This document shows, piece after piece, positions 6,351 to 8,648 of a stretch of 8,648 nucleotides of DNA (positions are counted from its first letter, which is position 1; each line of letters opens with the position of its first letter). A program made the position numbers and the translations under genes. The stretch spans positions 1 to 8,648 of the forward strand of contig JAADDU010000072.1 of NCBI GenBank assembly GCA_013153755.1, in the 5' to 3' direction. The notes below the pieces were generated by a model, which was given only the letters and a program-made list of their open reading frames with translations, was not told where the DNA came from and did no database searches. The DNA is from Campylobacterota bacterium. Its GTDB lineage: Bacteria; Campylobacterota; Campylobacteria; Campylobacterales; Sulfurimonadaceae.

Positions 6351-8427
6351 AACTTCAGATATAAAAGTAACATTTGGTTATATAGTTATAGCCTACCTAT
6401 TTTCCATAGCTCTTCGTATGATTTGGGTTACACAGTTTAATGGCTATGAAGCCTTTATGTTTAATGGTCAGTTTATGATAAATACAAATGATGGCTATTT
6501 TTTTGCAGAGGGTGCTAGGGATATTTTAGCAGGTTTTCATCAACCAAATGATGGTTCACCTATAGAGCATGCTGTATCTGAGTTAACTGCATTTTTTGCT
6601 TCTATCCTTCCATTTTCTTTTGAAAGTATTATTTTTTATATGCCTGCTTTTTTGAGTTCACTTATAGTTATACCCATAATTCTCATAGCCAAAAGTTTAA
6701 AAAATTTAGAGATGGGGCTTATAGCTGCTCTTTTAGCATCTGTAGCATGGAGTTATTATAACCGTACTATGGTTGGTTACTTTGATACAGATATGCTTAC
6801 TATAGTGTTACCTATGTTTTTGTTATGGTCTATCATCTGGGCGATACAAACAAATAAAAACCGTTATCTTCTTATAACAGCATTAGATATTTTAGTATAT
6901 AGATGGTGGTATCCACAAAGTTATTCTTTAGAATTTTCATTTTTTGCTTTGATACTTATTTATACTCTTATATTTGATAGAAAAAACAGTTATAACTATA
7001 AACTTCTAGCTATGATGATGTTTGCTATGTTAAATTTTGATGGCTATGTAAGATTTCCTTTAGTTCTAGGTGTCTTTTTTATCTTTACTCAGGAAAAATT
7101 TGATAAATATATATACCATATACTTGGAGTTTCTATCGCTTTATTTTTTATAAGTGGTGGATTTAATCCTATCTGGGTTCAACTAAAAAATTATGTTTTT
7201 AAAGAGAGTGTTAGTGCAGTTGGAGATGGATTGTCTTTAAAATTTTTTAATGTACATCAAACAGTTAGAGAAGCTGGACAAATCCCTTTTGAAATGTTTG
7301 CAAACCGTATAAGTGGGCATACTATAACTTTTATACTTTCTGTTGTAGGTTATATCTATCTTGTGTATAAACATAGAATTATGATTTTTGCTCTTCCTCT
7401 TGTAGGACTTGGATTTTTAGCACTATTTGGTGGTCTTAGATTTACTATATATGCAGTTCCTATCTTAGCTCTTGGTATAGCATTCCTTATCACTGAATTA
7501 GCAGTGAGAATGCCTACAAAAAAATTAAAATACTTAAGTATGATAGCTTTTAGTATGATGATTTTATATCCTAATTATAAACATATAGAATCATATAGAG
7601 TTCCAACAGTTTTTAATGCAGATGAAGTGAAAGTTCTAGAACAACTTCATAGTATTGCATCTAGAGAAGATTATGTGATTTCATGGTGGGATTATGGTTT
7701 TCCTATACGTTATTATAGTGATGTAAAAACACTTGTAGATGGTGGGAAAAACACTGGAAAAGTAAATTTCCCAGTTAGTTTTATGTTAACAAGCACTCAA
7801 GAAGAGGCTGCAAAGATGGCTAGACTAGATGTGGAATATACAGTATCAAAAGAGCTTAATGGATCATCAAATGTAGAACAAATGACACTAGATTATGGTC
7901 TTGATGATGTAAATGACTTTTTGTTGTCTTTACAAACAGATATAAAGCTACCTAAAAAAACACGAGATATATATTTTTACTTACCAAGTAGAATGTTAAA
8001 TATATATCCAACTGTAAAAGTGTTTTCAAACTTAAATCTTATGACTGGAGATAAAAAAGCTTCACCATTTTTCTTTATAAGTAAAAATTTTAAAGATACT
8101 AAAGATACTGTTTATCTTGAAAATAGTGTTTCGTTAAATAAAAAAGACAATACTATTATGCTTGGAAAACAAAAAGTAGCATTAAAAAGGATAGTAAGAA
8201 CTTTTTATGATAAAAATATGAAACTTCAAAAAAGTGTACAAAACATAAACTTTAAAGCACCACTTAGTTTGATATATATGTCAAACTATCATATGTTTTT
8301 GATAGTAGATGAATCTACTTATAACTCTTTATATATACAACTTATGGTTCTAGAAGAGTATGATAGTAACTATTTTGAAAAAGTGATTTCAACACCAAAA
8401 GCAAAAGTATATAAATTAAAAATATAA
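6343..8427 (+). CDS. pglB: PglB oligosaccharyltransferase (STT3 family)
   Basis: PglB transfers a lipid-linked oligosaccharide to asparagine in D/E-X-N-X-S/T sites of periplasmic proteins. Its 694 residues are close to the 713 of Campylobacter jejuni PglB. About 410 N-terminal residues form a multi-span membrane domain, followed by a periplasmic domain. Expected catalytic parts are present: Asp50 in NDGYF, Asp148 and Asp150 in DTD, and Glu310 in TVRE (the TIxE motif with Val for Ile). WWDYG is at 448-452, the MxxI motif at 551-554, and the ending AKVYKLKI is almost identical to that of C. jejuni. Arg322 in NRISG matches the arginine linked to the acidic -2 sequon requirement. The start is GTG, overlapping the glycosyltransferase stop by eight bases, with AGAGAG (6329-6334) eight bases before it. 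No other pgl gene is visible except possibly the preceding glycosyltransferase. Confidence 0.95.
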   Translation: MNKTSDIKVTFGYIVIAYLFSIALRMIWVTQFNGYEAFMFNGQFMINTNDGYFFAEGARDILAGFHQPNDGSPIEHAVSELTAFFASILPFSFESIIFYMPAFLSSLIVIPIILIAKSLKNLEMGLIAALLASVAWSYYNRTMVGYFDTDMLTIVLPMFLLWSIIWAIQTNKNRYLLITALDILVYRWWYPQSYSLEFSFFALILIYTLIFDRKNSYNYKLLAMMMFAMLNFDGYVRFPLVLGVFFIFTQEKFDKYIYHILGVSIALFFISGGFNPIWVQLKNYVFKESVSAVGDGLSLKFFNVHQTVREAGQIPFEMFANRISGHTITFILSVVGYIYLVYKHRIMIFALPLVGLGFLALFGGLRFTIYAVPILALGIAFLITELAVRMPTKKLKYLSMIAFSMMILYPNYKHIESYRVPTVFNADEVKVLEQLHSIASREDYVISWWDYGFPIRYYSDVKTLVDGGKNTGKVNFPVSFMLTSTQEEAAKMARLDVEYTVSKELNGSSNVEQMTLDYGLDDVNDFLLSLQTDIKLPKKTRDIYFYLPSRMLNIYPTVKVFSNLNLMTGDKKASPFFFISKNFKDTKDTVYLENSVSLNKKDNTIMLGKQKVALKRIVRTFYDKNMKLQKSVQNINFKAPLSLIYMSNYHMFLIVDESTYNSLYIQLMVLEEYDSNYFEKVISTPKAKVYKLKI

Positions 8428-8440
8428 GGATATAGAAGCA

Positions 8441-8648
8441 ATGAACTATAAACATAATTTTAATCCAACTATTTCAGATAACGAACTTTTTAAAGAGATA
8501 GAAACTGAAAGAGGTCATATAGGTTACTATAATCTTGTACATCAAGATACAACTGCTTTTAAAGAGTATGCAAAAGATGTTAAGCAAAACAATGTAGTTG
8601 TTATAGGGATAGGTGGCTCTACTCTTGGTACTTATGCTATATATAAGT
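8441..8648 (+). CDS. pgi: Glucose-6-phosphate isomerase, N-terminal fragment (runs off window)
   Basis: The first 69 codons are visible; the rest lies beyond the right edge. Pgi interconverts glucose 6-phosphate and fructose 6-phosphate in the cytoplasm. The main evidence is VVVIGIGGSTLGTYAIYK near residues 52-69, matching the conserved GIGGSxLG sugar-phosphate binding segment. The N-terminus before it is much shorter than in E. coli Pgi, as in the compact bacterial form of about 400-450 residues. AAGGA (8426-8430) overlaps the pglB stop and is ten bases before ATG; the 13-base gap implies co-transcription. Fructose 6-phosphate is the precursor of UDP-GlcNAc, a plausible but unproven reason to sit beside glycan genes. 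Confidence 0.88.
   Translation, partial: MNYKHNFNPTISDNELFKEIETERGHIGYYNLVHQDTTAFKEYAKDVKQNNVVVIGIGGSTLGTYAIYK

Noticed and set aside
8091..8108. Tandem AAAGATACT within pglB
   Set aside because: Two nine-base units encoding KDTKDT in a variable part of the periplasmic domain; probably chance.

Overview
The window looks like ordinary chromosome from a low-GC, menaquinone-using member of the Campylobacterota, most like Sulfurimonas and its relatives. That reading rests on four points: an anchor-less SdhA/SdhB/CCG-protein complex, futalosine-pathway menaquinone synthesis (MqnE), a bacterial PglB oligosaccharyltransferase closely resembling the Campylobacter enzyme, and strongly AT-rich coding DNA. 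No database search was possible, so the genus is an inference. All genes lie on the + strand.

Region 1 (1-762): the 3' end of a GGDEF-like gene whose signature motif is degenerate, then a hairpin at its stop codon and a 139-base intergenic region with a consensus-like -10 box.

Region 2 (763-4401): a compact three-gene operon closed by a textbook terminator. It encodes the flavoprotein, the iron-sulfur protein and a two-CCG-domain subunit of a class E (non-classical) succinate:quinone / quinol:fumarate oxidoreductase. There is no transmembrane cytochrome b subunit. The iron-sulfur protein has an extra cysteine in its third cluster motif, predicting two [4Fe-4S] clusters in place of the usual [4Fe-4S]/[3Fe-4S] pair. 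The flavoprotein lacks a Tat signal, so the complex should face the cytoplasm, unlike the periplasmic methylmenaquinol:fumarate reductase of Campylobacter.

Region 3 (4402-8648): a promoter region with a 10-bp direct repeat precedes a tightly packed run of mqnE, a family 2 glycosyltransferase, pglB and the start of pgi. Gaps are 7 bases, an 8-base overlap and 13 bases, so one transcript is likely. MqnE makes a menaquinone precursor, the glycosyltransferase and PglB probably serve protein N-glycosylation, and Pgi interconverts the hexose phosphates that feed central metabolism and sugar-nucleotide supply. MqnE also ties to region 2, since menaquinone is the likely redox partner of the Sdh/Frd complex.

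I see no mobile element, CRISPR array, tRNA or rRNA. No intergenic stretch exceeds about 140 bases. Most of the content is recognisable housekeeping or envelope metabolism; the class E complex and the glycosylation gene context are the parts most worth a second look.
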